Shown here in pieces: positions 47,182 through 55,923 of a stretch of 64,000 bases of DNA. The stretch is from positions 184,924 to 248,923 of the forward strand of contig NZ_QHLK01000001.1 of NCBI RefSeq assembly GCF_006864455.1. Reading direction: 5' to 3'. A model generated the notes under the pieces. The model did not search any database. It saw nothing but the letters and a program-made list of their open reading frames with translations, and had not been told where the DNA came from. Position 1 is the first letter of the stretch; each line of letters starts with the position of its first letter. Origin of the DNA: Campylobacter sp. MIT 97-5078 (GTDB taxonomy: Bacteria; Campylobacterota; Campylobacteria; Campylobacterales; Campylobacteraceae). Both the position numbers and the translations under genes were made by a program.

Positions 47182-49365
47182 ATGATAGACAAAGACAAGG
47201 CAAAAGAGCTAGGCATAAAGCTTATAGATTCTAAAAAAGAGCAAAATCCCCTCTATGAAAACCTCAAAACAAACTTCCCCCAAACCATTAATGCCGACGG
47301 TGTGGTAAGCCTTAAAGCCATTGCAATGCTTTTGGGCTTAAGTGAGAGGGCAGATATGCAAGGCTATGAGCTAACCTTTAGCGGCAAGGGTTTGGCTAAT
47401 GCCCTTTATTCTACTCCAACTACAAAAGAGCTAAAGCTAGAGGAGGTCTTTTACCCAAAATATCTTTACAAAGGTGATTGTCAAACTGAAGGCGACAAGC
47501 CCGAAGAATCTCAAGCCCTCCCTTGTCATTCTGAAGGAGTGCGTAGCACGACTGAAGAATCTCATCAAGACAAAAGAGATACTTCGGCTTTTTCAAAGCC
47601 TCAGTATGACAAAAGCATAAATTGTCATTCTGAAGGAGTGCGTAGCACGACTGAAGAATCTCATAAACTAGATTCTAACAACGCAGAAGCACTTTATCGC
47701 CCCAATGCAACGCATACACGAAACGCTATTATTAGAGGAGATAATCTTGATGTGCTAAAGCTCCTAAAATCCGCATATAGTGAAAAAATCAAAATGATTT
47801 ATATCGACCCGCCCTATAATACTAAAAACGACAATTTCATCTATCCCGATGATTTTAGAAAAGACTATCAAGCAATTTTGCGCGAAGTGGGCTTGTTGCT
47901 TGAAGATGAAAACGGAGAATGGGTAGAATCTGAAACTTTAAGATTTTTTCGCAATATCACAGGGAGCAAATCCCATAGCGGTTGGCTTGCCTTTATGCTT
48001 CCACGCCTCAAGCTTGCAAGGGATTTGCTTAGAGAGGATGGAGTGATTTTTATCTCTATTGATGATAACGAACAAGCAAATTTAAAAATTCTCTGTGATG
48101 AGATTTTTGGAGAGGAGAATTTTGTGAGTTGTTTTGTGTGGCAAAAGAAATCAGGTGGAGGATCAGCAACATTATTTTATGAAGGACACGAATATATTTT
48201 AATTTATGCAAAAGATAAGAGTTTAATGCAAGGATTATTTAAGGTAAAAAATAAATCAAATATTGAAACAGATTTTTTAAGAAAAATTCATGGTAAATAT
48301 ACGAATAATGCTAAGCTTAAAGCAATGTATGAAAAATATCCAAATAAGTTGATTCAACATAGAAATTTAATGTTTGAAGAAATGGATATATTTTTACAAG
48401 AGAAAATGATTACACAAGCAAAATACAATGAAATTAAACAAAATTTAGCAAATGGGACATATTTTCTAAAGGCATATAATGATAATTTCAATCTTATTTG
48501 TCGTTATAATGTTGAAAATAAATCTTTAATGTATTCTATAATTACAGGAGTTTGGACTTCAGATGGTAATACAGAAATTGAAAATATATTTGGATATGAT
48601 GATATTTTTAATGACCCAAAACCTACATTCCTTCTTAAACAACTTATACAAAGTATTACAATGAAATATTCAAACAACACAGCACAAGAGGGCAATTATG
48701 TGGCGGGGGGGGGGGGTTACAGCTTAGTAGCCGAATCACCAGATCCAGAACTTATCCTAGACTTTTTTGCAGGGAGTGGGACAATCGCACAAGCGGTAAT
48801 GGAACTAAACGCAGAGGATGGAGGTAATCGGCAGTTTATTTTAGTGCAGCTTGATGAGCCTATAAAAGAGGATAAAAGTAAAACAGCCTATGACTTTTGT
48901 AAAAATGAGCTAGGGAGTGCAAACCCCACCATTAGCGATATTACGATTGAAAGAGTAAAGAGGGCAGCAGCAAAGATTGCTAAAGAGCATAGAGACTTTC
49001 AAGGCGATTTAGGCTTTAGCGTGTATAGCCTGTGTGAGAAACCAAGCCTAGTATGTGATAAATCGGGGCATTTGGAGCTATTTAGTGGGCGAGAGGGAGT
49101 AACGCCTAGCGATATTGCAAGGAATTTAAGCCTACAATGTGGCAAGAGGCTTGATAGAGAGTTAGAGTGCATAATAGAATCAAAGCTTTATAAATGCGAT
49201 GATGCCTATTGCGTGGTGGAGTGCGATAAAGAAGTCTTAGAGATTCTAAGGAATACTAAGAATGAATATATTTTGATTGATGGTTATGCCTCTTTGGAGC
49301 TAGAGGAGTTTCTAAATCTTAAAAATAGTGCCAATATCAACGAACGCCTAAGGATAGTGTATTAA
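47182..49365 (+). CDS. mod: Type III DNA methyltransferase, Mod subunit, probably phase-variable
   Basis: 727 residues from the ATG at 47182 (AAGGAG five bases upstream; a GTG at 47176 is less likely). A beta-class N6-adenine methyltransferase: motif IV 'IYIDPPYNTKND' near residue 210, a central target-recognition region, then AdoMet motif I 'DFFAGSGTIAQAV' near 529. A G12 tract at codons about 508-512 ('VAGGGGY') sits between recognition region and motif I; slippage would remove AdoMet binding. Between residues about 100 and 161 are in-frame copies of a palindromic repeat ('CHSEGVRSTTEESH'), which makes this Mod longer than most. The deposited sequence is in frame (ON). Confidence 0.93.
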   Translation: MIDKDKAKELGIKLIDSKKEQNPLYENLKTNFPQTINADGVVSLKAIAMLLGLSERADMQGYELTFSGKGLANALYSTPTTKELKLEEVFYPKYLYKGDCQTEGDKPEESQALPCHSEGVRSTTEESHQDKRDTSAFSKPQYDKSINCHSEGVRSTTEESHKLDSNNAEALYRPNATHTRNAIIRGDNLDVLKLLKSAYSEKIKMIYIDPPYNTKNDNFIYPDDFRKDYQAILREVGLLLEDENGEWVESETLRFFRNITGSKSHSGWLAFMLPRLKLARDLLREDGVIFISIDDNEQANLKILCDEIFGEENFVSCFVWQKKSGGGSATLFYEGHEYILIYAKDKSLMQGLFKVKNKSNIETDFLRKIHGKYTNNAKLKAMYEKYPNKLIQHRNLMFEEMDIFLQEKMITQAKYNEIKQNLANGTYFLKAYNDNFNLICRYNVENKSLMYSIITGVWTSDGNTEIENIFGYDDIFNDPKPTFLLKQLIQSITMKYSNNTAQEGNYVAGGGGYSLVAESPDPELILDFFAGSGTIAQAVMELNAEDGGNRQFILVQLDEPIKEDKSKTAYDFCKNELGSANPTISDITIERVKRAAAKIAKEHRDFQGDLGFSVYSLCEKPSLVCDKSGHLELFSGREGVTPSDIARNLSLQCGKRLDRELECIIESKLYKCDDAYCVVECDKEVLEILRNTKNEYILIDGYASLELEEFLNLKNSANINERLRIVY
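47479..47664 (+). repeat. Cluster of palindromic repeat units inside mod
   Basis: Two identical 42-base units start with TGTCATTCTGAAGGAGTG (47524-47565 and 47623-47664). A degenerate copy precedes them (47479-47513). Between the two units a reversed half (47576-47611, GAGATACTTCGGC to CCTCAGTATGACA) can pair with the first unit as a long imperfect palindrome. All are read through in frame, giving 'CQTEGDKPEESQ' and twice 'CHSEGVRSTTEESH'. They resemble dispersed elements I recall from some Helicobacter genomes; that is from memory. Confidence 0.8.
48705..48716 (+). repeat. G12 homopolymer in mod
   Basis: Twelve consecutive G on the coding strand, reading Val-Ala-Gly-Gly-Gly-Gly-Tyr. In frame here. 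The length is typical of hypermutable tracts in Campylobacter. Confidence 0.92.
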
Positions 49366-49654
49366 TTATTAAAGTTATTTTAGGGCAAAGTTGATTATGA
49401 TACAAAAGCTCATTTTAGGGTTAAGCACAGCCAAAACGAATTTGCAAAGGGCAGAAATTACATCAATCAAAAGAGAATTTTTTGGAAACACGAAAGCATA
49501 AATTAGGCAAATTTTGGACTCAAAGAAGAATAATTTTTAACTTTCATTTTAATACTTTGCACCTTAAAGAGTGTGAATGAAGACAAAAATCAAAGAGGAA
49601 AATTTGTATCAAATTTTGTTAAAATTGATACAAAATCCTCTTAAGTTTAATTGA
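49366..49654 (+). pseudogene. 3' half of a decayed IS1595-like transposase gene
   Basis: Translated traces line up with the C-terminal part of IS1595-type transposases: 'VDYDTKAHFRVKHSQNEFAK' then 'GRNYIN', 'RIFWKHESIN', 'LHLKECE' and, after two frame changes, 'ENLYQILLKLIQNPLKFN' with a stop at 49652-49654 inside the right inverted repeat. Together with the 5' half this accounts for most of a transposase of about 200-220 residues. It is dead because of stops and frameshifts. The orientation is the same as the left half. Confidence 0.78.
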
Positions 49655-49659
49655 GCCAA
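49641..49659 (+). repeat. Right terminal inverted repeat of the decayed IS element
   Basis: TTAAGTTTAATTGAGCCAA, the inverted partner of 43810-43828 (one mismatch in 19). The 15-base string ATTGAGCCAAAAATT that spans its outer edge (49650-49664) recurs at 49857-49871, next to the pgsA promoter. The bases 49660-49852 contain no recognised gene. Confidence 0.75.
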
Positions 49660-49852
49660 AAATTATTTGAAATGGTATCGCTAAAATTAATCTCAAAACG
49701 ATCACAAATAAAAACAAATTCATCAAAATTAAGATAATAAACATACTCGTTATTTATATAAAAACCTATAAATATGGTAATTTACAGCAAATATAGAAAT
49801 TCTAACATAAGATAAATAGACTTTTATTAACTCCTAATTGAGTTTTTTTCGT

Positions 49853-49858
49853 TATGAT
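49853..49858 (+). promoter_or_regulatory. Possible -10 box for pgsA-rseP
   Basis: TATGAT on the plus strand, 26 bases ahead of the pgsA ATG, overlapping the second copy of ATTGAGCCAAAAATT. Confidence 0.4.
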
Positions 49859-49883
49859 TGAGCCAAAAATTTAAGGTTTATTG

Positions 49884-50420
49884 ATGAATTTACCAAATAT
49901 CCTTGCTTCACTTCGTATATTGCTTGCACCTTTACTTTTTTTTGTGCTTACTTTTAAATTTGAAGACATTCATTCAAGCTGGATAAATTATTTTGCGACC
50001 TTAATTTTTGGCGTAGCTGCTCTTACTGATTTTTTTGATGGATACATAGCAAGGGCATGGGGACAAAAGACAAAACTAGGAGCCATACTTGATCCTTTAG
50101 CTGATAAAATGCTTTTGCTTGCTGCTTTTTTAGGGCTTTTACTTCTTGATAGAGCCAATGCTTGGGTGGTGTATCTTATCTTAGTGCGTGAGTTTTTTAT
50201 CACTGGTTTTCGTGTGGTTATGCAGGCTGAAAATATAGATATTAGCGCTTCATTTGCTGGCAAACTTAAAACTGCTTTTCAAATGATAGCAGTGATTTTT
50301 TTGATGATGGAATGGATTTTTGGCGAAGCTTTGCTTTATCTTGCTTTGATATTGACTTTGTATTCTGGCTTAGAATATATCCTTATTTATCTTAAGCATA
50401 AACAAAGGATAAATAAATGA
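49884..50420 (+). CDS. pgsA: CDP-diacylglycerol--glycerol-3-phosphate 3-phosphatidyltransferase
   Basis: 178 residues, integral membrane enzyme of phosphatidylglycerol synthesis. The CDP-alcohol phosphotransferase signature is complete: 'DGYIARAWGQKTKLGAILDP' followed by 'LADKM' (DGxxAR...GxxxDxxxD). The ATG at 49884 is favoured over a TTG three bases earlier because AAGG is better spaced. It overlaps rseP by four bases; matches Cj1067. Confidence 0.96.
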   Translation: MNLPNILASLRILLAPLLFFVLTFKFEDIHSSWINYFATLIFGVAALTDFFDGYIARAWGQKTKLGAILDPLADKMLLLAAFLGLLLLDRANAWVVYLILVREFFITGFRVVMQAENIDISASFAGKLKTAFQMIAVIFLMMEWIFGEALLYLALILTLYSGLEYILIYLKHKQRINK

Positions 50421-51526
50421 AGTCTTTATTGTTTTTACTTGCCATTATCATACTTGGGGTGTATTTTTACTCTGCAAGCTTTTTTGTAACCTTGCTTGTG
50501 ATTTCTTTTTTGATCTTTTTTCATGAATTGGGGCATTTTTTGGCTGCAAAATCCTTAAAAGTCAAGGTTGAAGTCTTTAGCATAGGCTTTGGAAAAGCCC
50601 TTCTTGAAAAAGAATTTAAAGGCACAGCATATCGCTTAAGTGCCTTACCACTTGGTGGCTATGTTAAATTGAAGGGACAAGATGATTTAAAGCCGTGTAA
50701 AGAAGTGTTTGAAAAGGACAGCTACAGCGTCTTAAAGCCCCTGCAAAAAATTTATATACTCTTTGCTGGTCCATTTTTCAATCTTATCTTAGCCTTTTTA
50801 CTTTATCTTACCATCGCACATTTAGGAGTAAGCAAACTTGCCCCAACTATAGGCTTTATAAGCCAAAACTCAACCGCTCAAAAAGCTGGCTTGAAGGTAG
50901 GAGATACTATACTTAGTGTTAATGGTGTGCAAATTTCAAGCTTTGATGAACTTAGAAAAGAGATTAAAAATGAGAGCTTAACCCTAGTTGTGCAAAGAGC
51001 TGATGAAAGACTTCGTATCACGCTTAGACCTGAACTTGGCGAGGGCTATAATGAGTTTTTGCAAATTGTGCGAAAGCCACTCATTGGCATAGCACCGAGC
51101 AATGAAAGCAGAACTTTTTACTATAAAGGCTTTGATGCTTTTATATATGCGTATGAGGAAAGTGTGCAGGCAAGCACTCTTATCATAAAAGGCTTAACTA
51201 AACTTATCGTGGGCGAACTTGATGCTAAGAATTTAGGTGGAGTGATTACTATGGTTGATTTTACTTCTAAAGCCTCACAACACAGCCTTGTAAGCCTTTT
51301 TCTCATCACAGCTCTTATCTCTGTTAATCTTGGCATACTCAATCTCTTGCCTATACCCATGCTTGATGGCGGACATATAGTGTTTAATCTCTACGAGCTT
51401 ATCTTTAGAAGAAAGGTTCCAGCAAAAGCCTTTGAATACCTTAGCTACGGCGGTTTAGCTTTGCTTTTAAGTGTGATGATCTTTGCTACTTATAATGATA
51501 TAGTAAGATTAGTTTTAAAACAATAA
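50417..51526 (+). CDS. rseP: Site-2 membrane metalloprotease, RseP family
   Basis: 369 residues, M50 family. The zinc-binding 'FFHELGHFLAAK' lies in the first membrane region, a PDZ domain follows ('TIGFISQNSTAQKAGLKVGD'), and the third zinc ligand is in 'NLLPIPMLDGGHIV'. RseP-type proteases cut transmembrane segments of anti-sigma factors or leftover signal peptides; the target in Campylobacter is not known to me. Coupled to pgsA; matches Cj1068. Confidence 0.93.
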   Translation: MKSLLFLLAIIILGVYFYSASFFVTLLVISFLIFFHELGHFLAAKSLKVKVEVFSIGFGKALLEKEFKGTAYRLSALPLGGYVKLKGQDDLKPCKEVFEKDSYSVLKPLQKIYILFAGPFFNLILAFLLYLTIAHLGVSKLAPTIGFISQNSTAQKAGLKVGDTILSVNGVQISSFDELRKEIKNESLTLVVQRADERLRITLRPELGEGYNEFLQIVRKPLIGIAPSNESRTFYYKGFDAFIYAYEESVQASTLIIKGLTKLIVGELDAKNLGGVITMVDFTSKASQHSLVSLFLITALISVNLGILNLLPIPMLDGGHIVFNLYELIFRRKVPAKAFEYLSYGGLALLLSVMIFATYNDIVRLVLKQ

Positions 51527-51597
51527 GCTCGTATTTTGATGGCTTGCTTTTACAATCCAAATAAAAGCAAAGCAAGAAAAAAGAGAAAAAGTAAATT

Positions 51598-51623
51598 CAC
51601 AGCAAAAAACTTTCTTTGCTGTG
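51598..51623 (-). terminator. Hairpin terminating the rplS transcript
   Basis: CACAGCAAA (51598-51606) pairs perfectly with TTTGCTGTG (51615-51623), with a T-containing tail on the minus strand. A further inverted repeat, TTGCTTTTA/TAAAAGCAA (51544-51570), lies towards rseP. Confidence 0.6.
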
Positions 51624-51646
51624 AGATCTAGATCCACCTTAAAAAA

Positions 51647-52003
51647 TTATTTTTTGAGTTCTTTGATACGAGCAGCTTTACCGCGTCTATCTCTAAGATA
51701 AAAGAGTCTTGCACGGCGAACGCGTCCTCTTCTAAGCACACTTATGCCCTCTAAACTTTCACTATAAATAGGAAAAATTCTTTCAACACCGATATTGTTT
51801 GCACCCATTTTACGAACGATAAAGGTTTCACCTGTGCCATTACCCCTACGAGCTATACAAATCCCTTCAAAGTTTTGAATTCTTGACTTATCGCCTTCTT
51901 TGATGCGAATAGCAAGCTTGAGCGTATCGCCTGCACGAAAGTCTGGGACTTTTTTTTCTTTGATTTGAGCATCTTCAAACTGCTGTATGTATTTATTTTT
52001 CAT
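51647..52003 (-). CDS. rplS: Ribosomal protein L19 (bL19)
   Basis: 118 residues with '[20 protein letters not shown]', '[16 protein letters not shown]' and '[20 protein letters not shown]', all typical of L19. It lies at the 30S-50S interface. It overlaps trmD by four bases at the end of the rpsP-rimM-trmD-rplS operon. Confidence 0.98.
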   Translation of the reverse strand: MKNKYIQQFEDAQIKEKKVPDFRAGDTLKLAIRIKEGDKSRIQNFEGICIARRGNGTGETFIVRKMGANNIGVERIFPIYSESLEGISVLRRGRVRRARLFYLRDRRGKAARIKELKK

Positions 52004-52710
52004 CGTTTGTCCTTAATCTTGCGTTTTTGATATAAGCTTGGATTGAAAAAGCTTGTTTTACACAACGCTAATTTTTCTTTTAAGCTTGCGATTTTAGCGT
52101 GATTTCCCTTTAAAAAGGCTGAAGGAGTGAGAAATTTTTTATTATTTTTTTCAAAAATAAAAGGCTTGCTAAAAGAAGGAGCTTCAAGCAAATCACTTTC
52201 AAAGCTTTCTTCATCAAGGCTTAAGCTATTGCCAAGCACACCTTTTATATTACGACTTATGGTATCACAAAGCACTAAAGCACCAAGTTCTCCACCCGTA
52301 AGCACAAAATCACCTATACTAAAAATTTCATTTGCAAATTCTTCACTCACTCTTTCATCAATGCCTTCATAACGCCCACACACAAAACAAATGTGCTTTT
52401 TGTCGGCTAAACGTTTGGCGTCTTTTTGGGTAAAGTTTTTTCCACACGGACTTAAAAATACAAAATGCACATTAAAGTCCTTTTTTTGCACACTATAAAG
52501 GCAATCGAATAAGGGTTGAGTTTGAAGCAAAAGCCCTGCCCCACCACCAATTTTATAGTTATCTACTTTTTTATGCTTATCGACGCTAAAATCTCTTGGA
52601 TTATAAAACTCAAACTCCAAAAGTTCTTTTTGCTTAGCTCTTGCAAGTATAGAGTCCTTAAAATAGGGCTGTATAAGCTCTGGAAAAAGGGTGATAAAAC
52701 TAAATTTCAT
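52000..52710 (-). CDS. trmD: tRNA (guanine-N1)-methyltransferase
   Basis: 236 residues, SPOUT fold. Methylates G37 of tRNAs, which prevents +1 frameshifting. The knot region is clear: '[13 protein letters not shown]' and '[20 protein letters not shown]'. ATGA overlaps with both rimM and rplS. Confidence 0.98.
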   Translation of the reverse strand: MKFSFITLFPELIQPYFKDSILARAKQKELLEFEFYNPRDFSVDKHKKVDNYKIGGGAGLLLQTQPLFDCLYSVQKKDFNVHFVFLSPCGKNFTQKDAKRLADKKHICFVCGRYEGIDERVSEEFANEIFSIGDFVLTGGELGALVLCDTISRNIKGVLGNSLSLDEESFESDLLEAPSFSKPFIFEKNNKKFLTPSAFLKGNHAKIASLKEKLALCKTSFFNPSLYQKRKIKDKR

Positions 52711-53231
52711 AAACTTTTTAATAGCTCAAAAGCATTGTGAGTAAAGATCATTTTGTTTTCAAGCTCAACTTTTTGGATATATTTATCTGCATAAGGCACA
52801 TAAAATTCTTTTGTAAAGCCTTGCTTGACAAGCTTTTCATCGGTTTTAATTAAAAAAAGATACGAAGCTGAAGTTTCAAGTATATCTATAACTTCGCCAA
52901 GCTTTAAATCCTCTTCAAACACCATACAGGCGATAATGTCAAAATAAAAATACTCATCTTTCTCAAGTTTGCAAGTTTGGCGGGTATGTGTAAGACTTTG
53001 ATATAAAAGCTCGTTTGTGAGGGATTTAGCAAGCTCAAGATTTTCAAAGCCTTCAAAGAGGACAAGCTGGTTTTGTGGGTCAAATTCTTTAATGACGAGC
53101 TTTTCGTTTTTTTTATTTAAAAAGCTTGCCCCTTTTTTAAACTGCTGCATAAAATCGCTGAAATTATGAAGCTTTACAAAGCCCTTCAAGCCAACGCTTC
53201 TACCGAGTTTTGCTACAAGAACTTTATCCAT
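52707..53231 (-). CDS. rimM: 16S rRNA processing protein RimM
   Basis: 174 residues. The N-terminal RimM domain ('[20 protein letters not shown]') is followed by a PRC-barrel ('[17 protein letters not shown]') and the conserved C-terminal '[15 protein letters not shown]'. Needed for maturation of the 30S head. Four bases separate it from the KH gene upstream. Confidence 0.95.
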   Translation of the reverse strand: MDKVLVAKLGRSVGLKGFVKLHNFSDFMQQFKKGASFLNKKNEKLVIKEFDPQNQLVLFEGFENLELAKSLTNELLYQSLTHTRQTCKLEKDEYFYFDIIACMVFEEDLKLGEVIDILETSASYLFLIKTDEKLVKQGFTKEFYVPYADKYIQKVELENKMIFTHNAFELLKSL

Positions 53232-53234
53232 AGA

Positions 53235-53480
53235 TCATTCATCAAGGCTTTTTACGCTGACTTTATAGCTTGTCAAATCCTTGCTTTTGCACGCTGAAAT
53301 CACGGTTTTAATCGCATTGATCATCTTGCCATTTTTGCCGATAAGCTTACCTGTATCGACTTTATCCGCATAAATGATGATTTCAGCAAAGTTTTCATCT
53401 AAATTTAAACGCTGAGTGCTGATCTTTTCTGGATAATCAGCGATGAGTTTTGCATATTCTCTTAAAAAATCTTCAACCAT
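53235..53480 (-). CDS. khpA: KH-domain RNA-binding protein, KhpA family
   Basis: 81 residues with a single type II KH fold: 'IADYPEKISTQRLNLDENFA' and the GxxG loop in 'GKLIGKNGKMINAIKTVI'. It lies between rpsP and rimM, the conserved site of KhpA. It binds RNA and may act with a KhpB partner, not seen here. Confidence 0.92.
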   Translation of the reverse strand: MVEDFLREYAKLIADYPEKISTQRLNLDENFAEIIIYADKVDTGKLIGKNGKMINAIKTVISACKSKDLTSYKVSVKSLDE

Positions 53481-53482
53481 GA

Positions 53483-53710
53483 TTATTTACTTGTGATAGT
53501 AGCCACTTTATCGCTAAGCTTTGCACCAACGCTTTTCCAATACATCAAACGTTCAGCATCAAATTTAATCACTTCTGGTTCTACCATAGGATTATAATAT
53601 CCTATACTTTCTATCCAGCTTCCATCACGACGTTTGCGACTATCAGTTACTACTATACGATAAAATGGTCTTTTCTTGCGTCCCATTCTTGTAAGCCTAA
53701 TCACTGTCAT
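53483..53710 (-). CDS. rpsP: Ribosomal protein S16 (bS16)
   Basis: 75 residues beginning '[20 protein letters not shown]', with '[19 protein letters not shown]' next, the standard S16 N-terminus. First of the rpsP-khpA-rimM-trmD-rplS group, two bases ahead of khpA and 63 bases after ffh. Confidence 0.99.
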   Translation of the reverse strand: MTVIRLTRMGRKKRPFYRIVVTDSRKRRDGSWIESIGYYNPMVEPEVIKFDAERLMYWKSVGAKLSDKVATITSK

Positions 53711-53773
53711 TTTTTATTCTCCTTAAAAATTTAAAATTTTATGTATAAACACCACAATGCTTATACATAAAAT

Positions 53774-55111
53774 TTAAAATTTAGCTCTACTTTGATTCAT
53801 CATCTGCATTAAATTTTGCATACCGCCTTTGCCTGAGAATTTTTTTGCCATTTTAGCAGCATTTTCAAACTGCTTGATATAGCGATTTACTTCCATTTGA
53901 GAAAGCCCTGCTCCAGCTGCTATCCTACGCTTTCTAGCATTATTTAACAAACTAGGATTTTGCCTTTCTTTTGGTGTCATTGAGCTAATCATAGCCTTCA
54001 TATGAAGCATCTGACTTGAGTTTTCAAGATCAAGGTCTTTTACAGCATTTGCCATAGAACTCATACCCGGTATCATACCAATCAAAGACTTCATACTGCC
54101 AAGTTTGTTGATACTTTGAAGCTGTTCTAAAAAATCATTAAAATTAAACTCGCCTTTTTTGATCTTTTGATTGAGTTTTTTTGCTTCTTTTTCATCAATC
54201 ACAGCCGCTGTTTTTTCAGCCAAACTCGCTAAATCGCCCTCGCCCATGATACGTCCAACTATACGATCTGGGATAAAAAGCTCTAAATCAGCCACCTTTT
54301 CACCAACACCAACAAATCTTAAAGGCACACCGCTTTGATGAGCTATACCCAAAGCAACCCCACCCTTAGTATCTGCATCAAACTTAGATAAGATCACACC
54401 GCTTAAATTTAAAGCCTCATTAAAGCTCATCGCAGTTTTAACCCCATCTTGCCCACTCATGGCATCAGCTATATAAAAAATTTCATCTGGATTTAAAGCT
54501 GTTTTAATATCCTTTAGCTCTTTCATTAAGGCTTCATCTATGGCTAAACGTCCAGCCGTATCCACAAGTAAGACATCATAATTTGCACTTTGTGCCTTTT
54601 TTAAGGCTTGTTGAGCTACTTTTAAGGCATTGCTTTCATTTTCTATATAAAAAAGATCAAAATCATTTGCCTCACAAAGCTGTTTGAGTTGTTCAACAGC
54701 GGCTAAACGTTGCAAATCACATGCTGCGATTAAAACTTTTTTATTGCGAAGTTTAAGATAATGAGCAAGTTTTGCTGTGCTTGTAGTTTTGCCACCACCT
54801 TGCAAACCTGTCATTAAGACTATAGTTGGGGGATTTGGAGCAAAAACAAAGCCTTGTTTTTTGCCAGTGAGACTAAGAATTTTTTCAAGATTGCTTTTAA
54901 TGGCTTTTAAAAACTGATTTTGTCCTATGCCATTTGTTTTTAAGTCATTTTCGATTAAAACCAAAAGTTCTTTAACGACTTTATGATGCACATCAGCTTT
55001 TAAAAGGCTTTTTTTAAGGCTTTCAAGGGCATTTTTTAAGGCTTTTTCATCATCAACAAAACGCAATTTACTCACAGCAGTTTTAAAAGAATCACTAATT
55101 ATCTCAAACAA
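53774..55111 (-). CDS. ffh: Signal recognition particle protein Ffh
   Basis: 445 residues: N-terminal helical bundle, GTPase domain ('TGLQGGGKTTSTAKLAHYL', 'DTAGRLAIDEAL', 'SKFDADTKGG'), and a Met-rich M domain at the C-terminus ('GMIPGMSSM', 'GMQNLMQMMNQSRAKF') that binds signal sequences and 4.5S RNA. Directs membrane proteins to the translocon. Confidence 0.98.
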   Translation of the reverse strand: MFEIISDSFKTAVSKLRFVDDEKALKNALESLKKSLLKADVHHKVVKELLVLIENDLKTNGIGQNQFLKAIKSNLEKILSLTGKKQGFVFAPNPPTIVLMTGLQGGGKTTSTAKLAHYLKLRNKKVLIAACDLQRLAAVEQLKQLCEANDFDLFYIENESNALKVAQQALKKAQSANYDVLLVDTAGRLAIDEALMKELKDIKTALNPDEIFYIADAMSGQDGVKTAMSFNEALNLSGVILSKFDADTKGGVALGIAHQSGVPLRFVGVGEKVADLELFIPDRIVGRIMGEGDLASLAEKTAAVIDEKEAKKLNQKIKKGEFNFNDFLEQLQSINKLGSMKSLIGMIPGMSSMANAVKDLDLENSSQMLHMKAMISSMTPKERQNPSLLNNARKRRIAAGAGLSQMEVNRYIKQFENAAKMAKKFSGKGGMQNLMQMMNQSRAKF

Positions 55112-55170
55112 AATTCTACCTCAGTTAAAATTAAAATATCTATTGTATAAAAAAAATGCTTTAAATGCCT

Positions 55171-55923
55171 TTAAAAAGCAAAATTTTTTAAATCAAAATC
55201 AAAAGCTTGAAAACTCTTATCTAAATCAGCCTTAAATTCATAGTCAAAAATGCCTATTTTATAGCTATGTAAATACATACGAGCTGCTTTTGAATGTGCA
55301 TATTTTTCATCGCCCACAACCCCATGCTTGATAAAAGTAGCGTGAAGCCTGATTTGATGAGTTCTACCTGTAAGAATTTGCACTCTAGCAAGGGTTTTTT
55401 TAGCACTTACCATTAAAGGGGTAAAGATACTTATGGCACTAAGCCCATCTTTGCTGATCTTGCTTAAAGCACCTTGCTTATTTTTAAGAGTTAAAATAGG
55501 CTCATTAACTTCTAATTCTTGAGCTAAAATGCCCTCAAGTATAGCAATATACTCTTTTTTTACCCTTTGTTTTTTATACTCTTGTATAGCTTTTTGACGA
55601 AAATCTTCATCTTTACAAAGTAAAATCACTCCGCTTGTTTCTTTATCAAGGCGGTTTAAAAGCTTAGCCTTATATTCTTTTTCTAAGTTCTCACTCACTA
55701 AAGCAAAGGGTTTGTTTAGGGCGATGATCTTATCATCTTCAAAGATGATTTTTGCTTTTGCAACGTGCATAATTTTAAATTTGCTTTTTAAGGGTAAAAG
55801 CTCTCTTGCAATGCTAAGTTTTTTATTTCCTACAAAAACAAGTCCGCTATCTATAAGCTCTTTGGCGTAATTGTTTGAAATTTTTTCTTGTATGGCAAGG
55901 AGTTTATAGGCTTTTTCTTGCAT
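55171..55923 (-). CDS. RluA/RsuA-type RNA pseudouridine synthase
   Basis: 250 residues. A short S4-like N-terminus ('KISNNYAKELIDSGLVFVGN') is followed by the synthase domain with the catalytic Asp in 'LLNRLDKETSGVILL' and 'ILTGRTHQIRLHATF'. It modifies a uridine in rRNA or tRNA; the site is unknown. It overlaps waaA by 20 bases. Matches Cj0708. Confidence 0.88.
   Translation of the reverse strand: MQEKAYKLLAIQEKISNNYAKELIDSGLVFVGNKKLSIARELLPLKSKFKIMHVAKAKIIFEDDKIIALNKPFALVSENLEKEYKAKLLNRLDKETSGVILLCKDEDFRQKAIQEYKKQRVKKEYIAILEGILAQELEVNEPILTLKNKQGALSKISKDGLSAISIFTPLMVSAKKTLARVQILTGRTHQIRLHATFIKHGVVGDEKYAHSKAARMYLHSYKIGIFDYEFKADLDKSFQAFDFDLKNFAF

Noticed and set aside
47479..47664. CRISPR-like array in mod
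   Set aside because: Only two identical units plus one degenerate copy and one inverted half, read through in frame, with no spacer set and no cas genes. It is a palindromic repeat insert.
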